Positions 31,795 to 43,897 of a stretch of DNA of 64,000 bases are shown one piece after another. A program made the position numbers and the translations under genes. Origin of the DNA: Pararge aegeria (Eukaryota > Arthropoda > Insecta > Lepidoptera > Nymphalidae); the NCBI RefSeq assembly GCF_905163445.1, contig NC_053190.1:4714501-4778500 (forward strand). Direction: 5' to 3'. The stretch's first letter is position 1, and each line of letters begins with the position of its first letter. Below the pieces are notes generated by a model. The model did no database searches and was not told the origin of the DNA. It saw only the letters and a program-made list of their open reading frames with translations.

Positions 31795-32110
31795 GGCAAA
31801 ATTTTTATCCTCCGATTATATCCACTGGCAACGGATGAAGTTTACTTGACCACCTGCCAAAGCATTACAACAGGAAAGGAGAATTAACCCCCGTTTGACA
31901 TAACATTGTATTATTTGGATATTATTTTAACCTGTGTGCGCTCGTAGAGTGGATAAAATCGGGCGGCGGTGTACATTTTGTCCTTTCCCGTGGAGAAAGA
32001 TAGAGAGTGTCTCCTGTCAAATGATTGTTTACAACCTACAGCCATGGTGGCTGCAGGTTTTGTCCGGCCTGTTTTTACCGACACAAATGAGCCTCTGTAT
32101 GCCATTAACA
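31795..32110 (+). repeat. dispersed repeat, uninterrupted copy
   Basis: Counterpart of the SINE-split copy at 28109-28640. Frames on both strands at 31911-32256 belong to it and are not genes. Confidence 0.5.
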
Positions 32111-32517
32111 CTAAATATGATCACGAAATTTGATTGGATATGCGAACTGCACCTAAAATGCTGCCTTATAAATGTGTCATAAGTAACGAAGCTGGTCTGT
32201 CGCAAGGCGGTCGTTATTATTTCATTGGCAAGTTTTATTTGAAAATGCTTTAACAAACAAGCTTTTAATGCTTATTCTATTTCCATAAGCCTTCTGTCTT
32301 AGATCCTTATCATCAATTGATTAAACTTATCAAAAGTAGAACACAACCACTTTTGACTTCTCATTACCTATTGTTTTTTCAATTATGCAGGACTCCAAAC
32401 TTCAATCCTTTTGACACATTATACTGACTTGGTGAACGAGCTTAGTGTAAAATAAAAGTAATCTACAAATAAACCTTGTATACAATATGTAACTACACAA
32501 CAAGCTACCATAAATCA

Positions 32518-35500
32518 TCACCTCACGAGTTTGAGGAGCGTAGATAGCGGTGTGGTTGGTGACTCTCGGGGCTGATCACTCCTGTACGGCATCATGCCTT
32601 GGGCGCCCATGCTGTACGGAGACTGTCTGTTTGTACGGAAGAAGTAGTTGCCGCGGGCCCTGAAAAATCCATTAAGAGAGCTACAGGTATCACATCAGTA
32701 AGCTGTGATTACCTTTAGACTCTGCTTTAGGCGTAGAGCGAACTTTAAGTTCCTGGAACTGGCAACTATATTAAAAATAATATACTAAAATAAAAAACCC
32801 AGAAAGCTCCTGCCCTTGTAGTTCCTATCATTAAAAATAGTGTTGCCCAAATTCAGTCTTGGTCTTGCAGTCTTGGTCTTGTTCTTGCGTTTTTGCAAGA
32901 CCAAGACCAAGAACAAGACCGCGTATTTTTAGCAAGACCAAGACCAAGACTGACCGTGCAAGACTTGAGCAAGAACAAGACATAGCCTGCAAGACTCTTG
33001 CGTCTTGCAGCTAGGACTTAGCGCTATTTCACGGAGTAGTTAGGTGTAACAGTTCGGTGTATAGGTAGGTAGGTACGCTTAGGAATTCTATGAGACGCAA
33101 AAAACTATATCAAAGAATATGAAAAACTGGACCTATGCGCATTACGACTAATACCATAAACATAGCGAATAAAAAAATATCTATTAAAATCAAACTGAGT
33201 GCATGCATAGTTATGTTTTAACCATCGGCACTTTGATAATGCGGACTCAAAGGTTTTGTACTTACTTCTCAAAGAAATTTGCCGCTTTTCGGAAGTACAT
33301 GGTTATGATACACGCGCCGGCGGCTTCTTTTGAAATCTAAAACAATCGTTGCCGCCGCGCCGAAATCATAACATTTGACACTATTCATGCAAAATAATTT
33401 CGAATTTTAAGAGTACCTACAGGTGTTCCAAAGAATAAATAAGTTTCAGAGTGCTTAGAATGAAAATGAATACATTATACTGATCACGCAAGTAGTATTA
33501 TGATTAGGATAAAATGGTGAGGATAGGTAGTAGATGTCATAATAATTCATTCTAGTAAGTAATTATAATATTGATTACTTATATGGTTTTAAACTAATTA
33601 CTTAGGTACTATTATTGTACATTTAGTCATTATATTTCTTAAGTTTTTACAAGTTGTTTTAGCAAATGTAAGCTTATAAATCATAAATGTTTATTAAGAA
33701 ACAGTTAATTCCATGGAAAACGACATATAGGTCAGTTGATTTTTCGAATTTCTTATCAAATCTTCAGTTATTTATTAATCTGCTTGATCTTTACTATGGC
33801 TATGTTAATTCAAGCTCACAATGTTCCAATTCTAATACGTTTTTCTAAGATTTAAAGTAAACTTTAATAAATAGTAATAGACTAATAGGTAATTGCAAGA
33901 CTTGCAAGACTCTTGCTGCAAGACCAAGACCAAGACCAAGACTGGGAGCGCAAGACCAAGACCAGGTGTATTGGCGCAAGACCAAGACCAAGACTGGCTA
34001 AGTCTCGTCTTGTTCTTGCATTTGGGCAACACTAATTAAAAATAATAAACTCTTGGTCTACGATTTTTCAAAATTCAGTATTAATAATAAATAAGTATAC
34101 TACAGCCATCTAGTCAGCCATAGTCAGCTAGTCCCAAAGTAAGCGTAGCGTGTGTGTGTTACTAAGATAACTCATTATATAAATACTTATAGTATATAGA
34201 TAAACACCCAGCCACAGAAAAACATTAATGTTCATCACAAACATTGTCTACAAGTGGGACACAGAAGGCAGGGTCGCTGCCCACTGCGCCAATCGGCCGT
34301 CAAATATACTTTTATATATTGGTTAGAATAGGGGAAGAAAGTTTGTACGGGAAACTTATCTGAAATTGAAAGCGAACGGCCGTAGACCGCTCATATGTTT
34401 TTTTTTAAATATATTTTTGGTTACTAATATCTTACCGAGTATTGGCCAAATCTCCCATGTATATGAAGGTGCTGGGCGGTTGTTGCATAGCTTGCCATGC
34501 GTCGTAATTTTCTGCGGGTGACGCCGGAAACGCAGTAGCTGAATGAGTGGTTTCTACCTGATAATGCCATGAGCGGTCATGGCTGCAGAGATCTGGAAGT
34601 TCAGGAGATTTTGATTACATACAATCCTAACGACGACACATTTCCCGATAGGTGCCTCCATCCTGAAGATGTAAAATAGTTCCCTGAATTAACCAGACGC
34701 GAAGCTGGTGGTTTGAGACTGGGTAAGAACTGGTGGCCGAAACAAATCTATATGGATACACGAAATCGGCACGTATTCTTTAGTTTGGACACAGAGAGAA
34801 CAGCAACTATATATACAGTTAATAAGGAGGTATGTTCCTATTATCCGCCACCAATTTAAGGTGGTTGAGTCCACCAATCCGCACTGGGTCAGCTTGGTGG
34901 ACTACGACATTAACCCTATATCATTGTGGTTGTGGACCCGTGCCTTGAAGTGGGCCGATAATAGATTGATATGATGATGATGATGATTTTCCTACTATAT
35001 TGCTCGATTCACCAAGTCTGTAAGGCCCTCTTAACCCTTTTTCCTCTAATATCCGATTTAAACGCTCCTAATCAAAAGAAAATTTCTGACAAGATACTGT
35101 AATGTTTGGGTAAAATGGGTATTGGTATAAAATGGTATATCCCTTGTGTTCAAAGCTCAAATTCGTTCACACCTGTAAAGCAAGCGCTCTTGTTTGATAA
35201 AAAACATGGTAACAGAATTTGCGACTCTTAAAGTTAGTAACATTAGGTTTATTTTGCTTTGACGTTACATTGTTTCGATGCTCGATAGCGGCTCCACAAA
35301 TTCGAGCGTATAAAATCTTACGCTAAGGGTTCTTCCGGAATACTTATTAACTAGCAAGACAGTTTCTAATCTTGGAGTTCCTTTGTCCGTAGAGCATATT
35401 CGTGTTAAATATAAAGCTATAATTTTATATTATTTTCCATGATAATACTAGTAGGTATACGATTTAAATTATGTTAAACTTGTCGGTACCGCAGAGGCGG

Positions 35501-38500
35501 TGGAAGGTTTTTAAGGAATTTAGTTTTACTGATTTTTAACTATGTAACGAGTTAATAAGTACCTACCTGCAGTATGGTAATGTCCCGATAAGTTCTGAAG
35601 CTTCAGTAAGGATTATTCTAGGTCATAGAAGGATAATTTGAAGGTCGAATTGCATGAGGCAGGTGAAGGAAGAGGCCTTGGAGTGATCGGAGTGGACTGC
35701 GTCACCGACAAGAGTGTAGATTAAAGAAGAGATATTTCTTACCTTCAGGAGTAAACATCTCATAATTACCGCTCGGGCAGCCCGGCTGTAGGCCGTCATT
35801 GATCGAATAGTTGGGCCAGAAGTCCACAGTGCCCGTGGATAGGCTCCTACCGTAGTTGCCCGGATTCGAGTGGACGATGTCTACGAACTTGGCGCAAGTC
35901 CGGTCCAAACCGGATTTAAAGGCGAAAATACCCTCGAAGAGAGCACGGGCGGGGTCTAAGCCCGTGATTCTAAAGAAAATTCAATATTAAAATGTTAGGG
36001 TATGAATTTATAACCATTATAATTAATGAGAGAATTAGAATTTATAAATTCCCAAATTGCCCCGGCCGGAAATCGAACCCCTAACCTCCTACTTGAATTC
36101 ACAGCGCTCACCGTTGCGTCAGAGAGGTCGTCAAAGATGTACTATAGAATCGTTATGTTACCTTGATATGACCTGTCCTTTTTGCCTGGTCCATCTTCCA
36201 GCGTAGCCCATTACGTGGGCGCCTAGCGAGTGGCCCATGAGTTGTACATCACTCATGTTCATACCTGCCAGTGAAAGTGTTATTAGAGCTTCGCCAAGCT
36301 CTTGTCCGATCTGAAATCATCACCATTCACATTTTTTTTATTCCACTACAAGTTAGCCCTTGACTGCAATCTCACCAGCTGGTAAGTAAATAAAAAAATA
36401 AACAAATAAGTATATTACGACAATACACACATAGCCATCTAGCCCCAAAGTAAGAGTAGCTTGTGTTATGGGTACTAAGATGACTGATGAATATTTATAT
36501 GAATAATATACATAAATACTTATAATATACAGATAAACACCCAGACACTGAAAAACTTTCATGTCAATCACACAAAAAAATTCCAGTTGTGGGAATCGAA
36601 CCCACGGCCTTGGCCTTAGAAAGCAGGATCGCTACAAACTGTGCCAATCGGTCGTCAAAGTTGTTGCAGTCTGAAGTGGTAACGGGCTAATCTGTTTGGA
36701 GTATGGAAGTTCTATTTAACCTGACGACCGATTACCGCAGTGGGCAGAGGGCACGGGTCTCTCGAGTTGAAGAAAGTGATATTTTCATTGCTTAAGAACG
36801 CACATAACTTAGAAATGTTAAGTGGTACGTGCCGGGTTTCCAACTCGGCCCTCCGGAAAATGAAGTCGAAGTCCTACCCACTTCGCTATCACCGCTTCCC
36901 ACTGGGCTATCACGGTTTCCAATTTTAGGGATAACCTGGAGGGAAGGCTTAACTTGATCTTGGAGACACAGGGGTGAACGACAGCAATTTCCTTACTCTA
37001 TTACTTAAAATTTTTTTTGGCATAACCCGGGAATCGAGCCCACTACCTCGTGACCCGTATTTGAACATGCTATCCACTGGACCGACGAGTGACATGCTGA
37101 AGATTATGTTGAATAATACATTTTTTTAAATCCATTACAAGTTAGCCCTTGTCTGCAATCTCTCCTGGAGTGATTATGCAGCCGAAAATGGTAGCGGGCT
37201 AACCTGTTATGTAGTATACGCTTTTATAATATGATTCCTAAGGTAATTTTGGACCTACCAATGCATAAGTTTAAAGAATGTGCTAAAATACATTTATTAC
37301 AGCGAGGTTATTACACAATTGATGAATTTCTTAATGACAAGGTCACTTTGAAGCATACGGCTCCGCTTTCATCTCTCACAAGATAGAAAAATGAATTTTA
37401 AAATGTAAATTGTTGATATTTGAAAAGAGCAACTGCTGAGTTTCTTGCCGGCTTCTTCTCGGTAGAATCTGTCTTCAGAACCGGTGGTAGAGTCACTACA
37501 CACAGACAGACTTGACGTTTCAAAAGTGCTTATATTAGGCCTATTTGAAATTAATGAATTTTGAATTTTGAATGGTAGCGGGCTAACCTGTTAGGGAGTA
37601 TGGTAGTCATACCGCTAACATCGCACCGGAACACTTAATAGCTTAGCGGCACGTCTTCATCGGTCATTGCGAAAGAAATATAATTTTACTTACTCTTTTA
37701 GCATTTGGTACTGCTGACAAAGCATAACCAAGAGGTATGCCCAAATAACCGCTCTTTGCTTCATCTTCCCAATCCAAGAGTACTACGTTTTTTTTCTTAG
37801 AGTTTATGTAGGCGGTCACCACTGCAGTTGTCGCTGGACCGTATGATTTTCCTCTGTAGCCGAATGTGTAGAACAGGGTTTTTAGGTTAGGGTTGAAGCA
37901 GGCGTCACGCAATATCCTTGCTGGGTCGTTTAGCGGCATTAAAGTATAGTCGCTCATAGAACTGTAAAGAAATGCCTAATAAGTAGGAACTCTACCTCAA
38001 CAGTGTTAACTAGGTTGTCCACAAATCTTGAAACTACTTGGAAAGGTATGAGGTAGGTATAGGAACACTGGTTCTCTATTAAATAAAAGCAGGCGTTACT
38101 TTGCAGAAAGCCATGATATATTATGAAAATTAAGCTTAATTTGCTATACCTACTACGCGAAATGCAGGAGAATCTGCATGGTGTAATTTATAATTTCTTC
38201 AATCCTTATACTCCACACAAAACAGGGTAGTTACATTGCCGAAGATCTGTTTGGTGTTTCGCTCCAATACGTACGTTTCGCTCCGAAACCGGAGCATCCT
38301 CAGGAGATGTTGACTTTACCATCAATAATTGTTGTAACAATTAGAGGGTACATTGCCGAAGATCTGTTTGGTGTAGAGTATAAGGATTGAAGAAATTATA
38401 AATTACACCATGCAGATTCTCCTGCTTTTCGCGGAGTATAGCAAATTAAGCTTAATTTTCATAATACACTTGTTCTCTATCTGATAACGTCAGTAGTACC

Positions 38501-41500
38501 TACCTACTATCCATTTCACAAATATTCCCAGATATAAGACAAGGATAGCACTGTTCTCATACCTCATACCTGTCCATTTAGTTTAAAGATTTGTGTACAA
38601 TTACAAATATATGAACTAAATTATCCTACTTCCTACTAATATTATAAATGTAAAAGTGTGGATGTTTGTTACTCAATCACGCAAAAACGGCGTAACGGAT
38701 TTGGATGAAATGTGGCATGTATGTAGCCTTTGACATGGAAAATAACATAGGCTACCTTTTATCCCGGGAAATAAGAGAGTTTCCGTGGGAATAAAAAACC
38801 TTAATCCACGCGAACGAAGTCGGGTATCAGCTAGTACATAATATTTGTGAAATATGTGAAATGGATAAGTAGATACTACTGACGACTCTCCTCTGTACCC
38901 GAATTAATATAAGAGAGTTCTTAGGTAAGAGTTGATCTTACGAATCAGGGGTCATGCAGTATCCTTGTACCCAAAAAGGATACTGCTCCAACATCGATAC
39001 TGCATGAACCCTGATTCAATCCTAACCTGAGCTGATACAGAATAAAATCATCAGTACTACTTTCTGTTTTAGTTAGACTATACACAAATCGCTAAGCTAA
39101 AGGACAACGGCGAACTCGCAAGCAAATTTTTGTTGGGGTTTTTTTTTTGTAGAGTCATTGTCGATAGTAACTAGCCATGGCCGAAACCACTCACCTGATA
39201 CAACTTAAAACGCGGTGCGGTGCCTTGATGTATATTCATAAAAATATACATCAGTCATCTTAGTACCCATAGCACAAGCTTCGCTTACTTTGGGGCTAGA
39301 TGGCGATGTGTGTATTGTGGTAGTATATTTATTTATTTATCTAGGTACTGTCTACAGCCGGTATTTAGGTATAGAAGTTAATATTAGTGTCACGCCCTCC
39401 TTTCGGCCCGTATGTCCTTATCATTATCGAATTTAAGCCTTGCTAGCGATATTACCTTGCAATTTAATTCTGTAAATGACCACCATAACAATCAAGGAAA
39501 TTAAACCATCGAGGCTTATCGTTTGTCTCTATTCCTCGTCGCGAACAACGTTATAAGTACTCGTTTACTTAATCGTTTAATACGTTTTTTTATCAGGCAA
39601 CCTACATATTTTTGGCTTAAATACGTAAAGTTTTAACCAAAATACGTATCATCATCATCATATCAACCCATTACGGGCTCACTACAGGGTACGGGTCTCC
39701 TTAGACTATATAGATAAGAAGCGGTTAAGGCCCCCGCCCTAGGCCTTAACCGCTGTGGATTGGTGGACTCCATACACCTTTAAGATCATTTCGGGAGCAC
39801 GCTCAGGAATGCAGTATTTCTTAACCGTTGAATCTGGTGATATTTTAATAACTTTAACGCACATAACTTAGTTAAGTTTGAGGTTGGGATTCAAACTCGG
39901 CCCCCCGAAATTGAAATCGAAGTCTTAACCACTGGGCTATCATCGCTTCTCTACAGATTACCTATATTTGACAATAAATAAAAAAAAAGGTTTAATGCTT
40001 TTAACAAAGTAATAAAAAAAAATTTGAATCAATAAAATGCAATGTTTTTATTTTCTTATTTTATAATCTTAAGTCTGAAGCAAACATGTTTTTGAGCCGT
40101 TATTCGCTCATGGAACAATTTAATCAGCCGTACTTAACTACATAATTCATCACGTTTCAAGACGAAAAACCGGTCTCTTACGCATCAGGCAAATATATAA
40201 ATATATAATCGAATTCATTCGATCGAGAGAAGAAAGCGGTCTTATGTGGTATTACGTAGATAATTAGTCGAATATTGGTAGTTAGTTGATATAATCCTTA
40301 CTATATATATTAAGAATGCGAAAGTGTGTGTGTTTGTTTGTTGGTTTGTCCTTCCTTTGCGCCCCCAACTACGCAAACTTGATTTTTAGCACGGAGTTAG
40401 TTGGAAGGACAAAAGTAAAGTAGCATTTTAAGCTTAATTTAATATTATGTATATTTAATATTAATATATTACGTATATTTATTTAAATTATAAATGTATT
40501 TTTATCTTTACATTTTGGTATTAATGTATATCTATCAATACTCTTGGCACTATACTGTTCTCTTGGTCTAAGTCCTATCTACAAAGGTTGCCTGTAAGAG
40601 ATATGTAATGTAATAAGGCCGCCTTTGCATGTCTACATCGTGAACTGTATACTCCTTACTGTTTCTTTTCCCGGATGTTATAGGTGCAATAAAGTGTTTC
40701 TTCTTCTTCTTAATTTTTTATCCTTGGAAAATAAAGGCAGTCGAAGACACGTGCAACAGCTAGCAGAGATAAAATAGTGGATAATTAGCTCTGTATATAC
40801 TACGTGTAACCGTATTACGAAATAATATTGAGGTATGCATAAGTATACCTTATAAGGAATCAGCCTGTAAAAGTATTAAATCAAAAGAAGTATGTTTATT
40901 CTTCCATACAAACGAATTTAAAAAATTCTAAGTGTTTATTTTTGTCAACCCTATTGAAGATACGAGCATAGTACGCGACGCGACGCGTACCTAATAAAGC
41001 GACAGGAGTCATTTTGCATGTGATGTTAGGGCTGTATCTGATTTCCTTCAGTAAAAACTATGAAAGTGGTTTACTCTAAAACTATTAGGTTTTCGGTTTT
41101 CTAAAATAAGTCTCAGAGACAGTTAATAATGTATCTCTAAAGCCTGAGAAGTATAATTTCGTTTTCATTTACAAGTTGTATATTAGCTCTGTATTCCTCT
41201 TTGTGAAGAATTAAATTATTAAACATAATTATAATTAGGTAATTAAACTGACGGCCGTGATGACTAAGTACCTAAACGCGTATCGATGCTAAAGAATACG
41301 AACTACCTGTTGGCATCGTACCAGAGGTTCCTTGTTTGTGAGGCATACATAAGTCATAATAAGTTTTTTATGTGGAATTAAGGTTGCGCTACCCGCACCA
41401 CTCTCCATACAAACGCAACAGGTGATCGATAAATCTGTTTACTTTTGTCGATAAAAATAATATAAACTATTTTAAAGTGAAACTTTTATTACATCGCCTC

Positions 41501-43897
41501 AGACTTTTTCGACTGTGTGTTGCATGTCGCGTGACGGTCGGCCGCGGAGTAGGGATAAGGTGACAGGCGCTCGTCAGAGCAGCAGAGGACAATATGGCGG
41601 CGCCTATAGTTTGCATCAGCTGACCGTGTAGTGTATAGACTATCACTCATTTGCGCTAGTGCTCCATAAAATATTGGTAACATTTATAAACTGTGAAACT
41701 CATGATGAAGATGGAATTGATAATAGAATGATTGAAAATAGTTGAAAAACCGATCAAAATGACTTAACGATTTTAAAATATTATCATCTAAATAATTATT
41801 AAGTATTATGTATGTCGTACACAGAGTTCAATAAAAATATTAGTTGTCATTTTCCAAGTAAAAAATTAAGATTTTTATACCCTTAATGGAATATTATTCC
41901 GGAAATTTTTAGTTAAATGTATATAATGTGAAAAAAGTTTCACTTTTACCGTCTATTCATAAAACCATACAATCCTTTTTTTTATTTGAAAAATTTAGTT
42001 CATTTAAAAGTATAAATTCTTTTGTTATAACACTAGTATAAAGAGTTGATTTGCGTAACCCTTTCCAGTCCCAACATCGCACGACCAGATCTCGAATATG
42101 TTCTGTCTATAAATAGCGCGATATTAAACCGCCATAACTATATATAATAACCACCAGACTTGCCCGGCTAGCGTTCTCTTAATAACTTAATATATTTAGT
42201 TACTGACATTTATGAAGTATTTTTGGAGAATAACTCCTATGCAGTAAGCATAGGTATATATTAATATACACTTAATGACTTTGGTAACGATCTTAAAAAG
42301 GTGGAATTTCCCAGCAATTACTCTTATCATTGCGATTTTTTGTGACTCAGATTTCGCCCTACCTGCGAGTATGAACATCTTCATATTCATAAAAAAGGAT
42401 AAAACAAACACATTTGAACCTCAAAAAAGGTTAATTGTTATCTACACTTTTTTCTAAATATATTAAATTGTAATATGGTTTTTCCGAGGTGGATTGCCTC
42501 ATAGTTTTAATAGTTAGCATGCTCGACTATGAATAACGCAGCCGTGGGTTCGATTTCGATACTGGTGTTTTTTGTAAAAAGTGCCAGCTTGGAGTCAGGA
42601 AATAGGTGTCTTGCCTCAGAGAGCACGTTAGTCAGTCCCGGTTATTATCACTTGGCATTCATAATGAATAGCTTGAAATCCCTGTTAGAGCAGGTATCCT
42701 TTAGTGAGGTGCACTTCATATTTTCACAAAACCACTGCCTTCCCAAATTTTATTGCATAAACTTAGGAAGAAGGTTCCAGTTATAAATAAGCTTTAAAGT
42801 TAAATTAAATCTACTTAGTAAAAAAATACTTTTTTTTTTATTAATGTATATGTAGGTACTTTTGTCAAAGAAAATACGTTTTCTTACTTACGATTTGTAA
42901 CATCTGAGCCAGGCCGCATGTGAGAAGTCAAGTGAGAAACCTGAAATTTTTAATTGTTAGATTATAAAATGTATCATAATAAGAATTAAGCATTGCATTG
43001 AGATTTCAAATAAAAAAGAAGAGTGATTATATTTTCCGGAGGTTTATATGACCATTCATTCATTAAAGTGTATGCATTCATTCATTCCATGTTTGTCTGT
43101 ACTTGTGTCTGTCTGTATGTTTATTTGTTATCGATACACGGCTCGCTTAGCCCATTGGGTAGGTCTTCACTTTCGGAGGGCCCAATTCGAATCGAATTTC
43201 ACTTGCTTCTAGTTTGCACTTGAAGGAAAACATCGTGAGGTTTAACAATCAGCTCTTTATTTATAGTATTTTAGTGGCAGAACAACAAAACTTAAAGTAA
43301 TCTTCTTTCTTTTCTAATTTTCTTAACCCAAAACTAGAATAAACAAATAATTACAAAATATATCATATAAAAATCAGACATAAATAAGCATTTCAAAAGA
43401 CTTAAATATCTCAAAAGATGTGAAAGTCATGTCGACTCTGTGTCAAGGTAAGGTATTTTCCCCAAAAACAATAAAAATTCTTGCAGGAGTGGTGCTGAAG
43501 TTTTTGTACATTTGAATCCTTATTATTCTTTTATTAAATTATTCTGTAACCGATTTTAATTGTAACTTTTACTTTATAATTAATAAGTTTAAGATAATTA
43601 ATTTATGGTTTCGATCTAACTTAATAAATGCAACCGAATTGGGAACCTCCTCCTTTTTTGTAAGTCGGTTAAAAATTACCACATTCGGACCGATTAAATC
43701 GTGCGATTATGAAAAAAAGTAAAAGTTTCCAATAATATTTATGAATAAAATGCGGTTACTGATTTGCCAATGCAGCCGCAGAAATATACAAAATATGTTT
43801 AAAATATAACAGAAATAAAAGTTCATTCAAAACGTTTCAAACTTACCAATTAAAATAATTCCAACGGACCAAAATAATTTGTTGTAATTGCACATTT
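32518..43897 (-). CDS. secreted pancreatic-type (neutral) lipase A
   Basis: Lipase-superfamily hydrolase, expected to cleave tri- or phospholipid esters outside the cell or in the gut. Complete, seven exons, 346 aa: 43849-43897, 42892-42940, 37694-37961, 36162-36310, 35743-35969, 34436-34592 and 32518-32659; all GT/AG with agreeing phases and a TGA stop. A signal peptide opens it (LFWSVGIILIGFSLDFSHA), then LRCYKSSMSDYTLMPLN. The triad is complete: Ser150 in GHSLG, Asp177 in ITGLDPA, His252 in CSHDRS. The flap and lid region is short (VDIVHSNPGNYGRSLSTGTV), as in insect enzymes. The end is RGNYFFRTNRQSPYSMG. Intron 2 (4.9 kb) and intron 6 (with a hAT MITE) are repeat-filled. The paralogous lipase B lies 2.8 kb upstream on the same strand. 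The substrate cannot be told from sequence. Confidence 0.92.
32838..34034 (+). mobile_element. hAT-like MITE, complete copy 2
   Basis: 1197 bp. Ends TAGTGTTGCCCAAAT and ATTTGGGCAACACTA are perfect inverted repeats, flanked by the 8-bp duplication ATTAAAAA (32830-32837 and 34035-34042), the hAT hallmark. Subterminal regions (about 32855-33005 and 33895-34020) are packed with CAAGAC/GTCTTG hexamers. No transposase frame. It lies in lipase A intron 6. The reverse-oriented near twin is at 332-1147. Confidence 0.92.
34095..34315 (-). repeat. tRNA-derived SINE (family 1)
   Basis: The reverse complement has CCGATTGGCGCAGTGGGCAG, AGCGACCCTGCCTTCTGTGT, then GATGAACATTAATG and a shortened tail ending CTAGATGGCTGTAGTATACT. 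In lipase A intron 6. Confidence 0.8.
34855..34986 (+). repeat. SINE family 2, 5'-truncated
   Basis: GAGTCCACCAATCCGCACTG, GGTGGACTACGACATTAACC, GACCCGTGCC and a (GAT)n end. In lipase A intron 5. Confidence 0.8.
36340..36925. repeat. repeat cluster in lipase A intron 3
   Basis: 36340-36400 is the start of the ACAAGTTAGCCCTTGACTGC family. 36405-36657 is a family 1 SINE (minus; GGGTTCGATTCCCACAACTG inverse). 36755-36925 is a decayed family 2 SINE (minus; GGTGATAGCGAAGTGGGTAG inverse). Confidence 0.7.
37120..37665 (+). repeat. dispersed repeat split by a LINE insertion
   Basis: Left part 37120-37209 (ACAAGTTAGCCCTTGTCTGC) and right part 37571-37665 (CCGGAACACTTAATAGCTTA) are one element. The 23 bp at 37187-37209 are exactly repeated at 37571-37593, the target duplication of the inserted LINE. 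Confidence 0.8.
37210..37570 (+). mobile_element. 5'-truncated LINE insertion with 23-bp target duplication
   Basis: 361 bp. A frame ends FKECAKIHLLQRGYYTIDEF, then LNDKVTLKHTAPLSS, a LINE ORF2 C-terminus, followed by the AAGAGCAACTGCTGAGTTTC 3' UTR and a TTGAATTTTG end. The long perfect duplication indicates target-primed insertion. Confidence 0.85.
38088..38470. mobile_element. foldback element (AAGCTTAATTTGCTATA family), long copy
   Basis: Arms of about 115 bp: TTATGAAAATTAAGCTTAAT, CAGGAGAATCTGCATGGTGT and TCAATCCTTATACTC on the left, inverted on the right. The core has CGTTTCGCTCCGAAACCGGA. In lipase A intron 2. Confidence 0.8.
38631..38834 (+). mobile_element. Helitron-like short element
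   Basis: TCCTACTAATATTATAAATG start; body ATCCCGGGAAATAAGAGAGT; end GAAGTCGGGTATCAGCTAG then T. In lipase A intron 2. Confidence 0.7.
39225..39955. repeat. SINE remnants in lipase A intron 2
   Basis: 39225-39345 is a family 1 SINE 3' part (plus; GGGGCTAGATGGCGATGTGT). 39645-39955 is a family 2 SINE (minus) with an extra internal palindrome (GGCCTTAACCGC, direct and inverted) near 39722-39755. Confidence 0.7.
40295..40763 (+). mobile_element. Helitron-like element with a LINE end inside
   Basis: Starts TCCTTACTATATATATTAAG and ends CGTGCAACAGCTAG. Inside, about 40440-40716 is a LINE 3' end (TAATAAGGCCGCCTTTGCAT ... AATAAAG and (TTC)n). In lipase A intron 2. Confidence 0.55.
40850..41160 (-). 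mobile_element. TACAACGTGTAA MITE family, copy 2
   Basis: Reverse copy of the 25750-26095 element: AACCTAATAGTTTTAGAGTA and CTTCAATAGGGTTGACAAAA on the minus strand. In lipase A intron 2. Confidence 0.65.
41161..42490. other. lipase A intron 2, partly GC-rich, unrecognised
   Basis: 41490-41690 is a GC-rich patch (GTGTGTTGCATGTCGCGTGA, CAATATGGCGGCGCC) in AT-rich DNA, perhaps a repeat. No exon was recognised; the 64-residue minus frame there has no supporting motif. Confidence 0.4.
42495..42785 (+). repeat. tRNA-like SINE (family 3) and MITE fragment
   Basis: 42495-42690: TAGTTTTAATAGTTAGCATG, GCCGTGGGTTCGATTTCGAT (B-box-like), GTCTTGCCTCAGAGAGCACG, shared with 27790-27960. 42697-42785 is a CAGTGGCG MITE fragment (GAGGTGCACTTCATA). 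About 100 bp from lipase A exon 2. Confidence 0.55.
43130..43245 (+). repeat. SINE family 2 head
   Basis: GCTTAGCCCATTGGGTAGGT (A-box-like), AATTCGAATCG (B-box-like), GAAGGAAAACATCGTGAGG. In lipase A intron 1. Confidence 0.65.

Noticed and set aside
41489..41683. 64-residue minus frame in a GC-rich patch
   Set aside because: Lies in lipase A intron 2; no similarity; GC-rich DNA has few stops.
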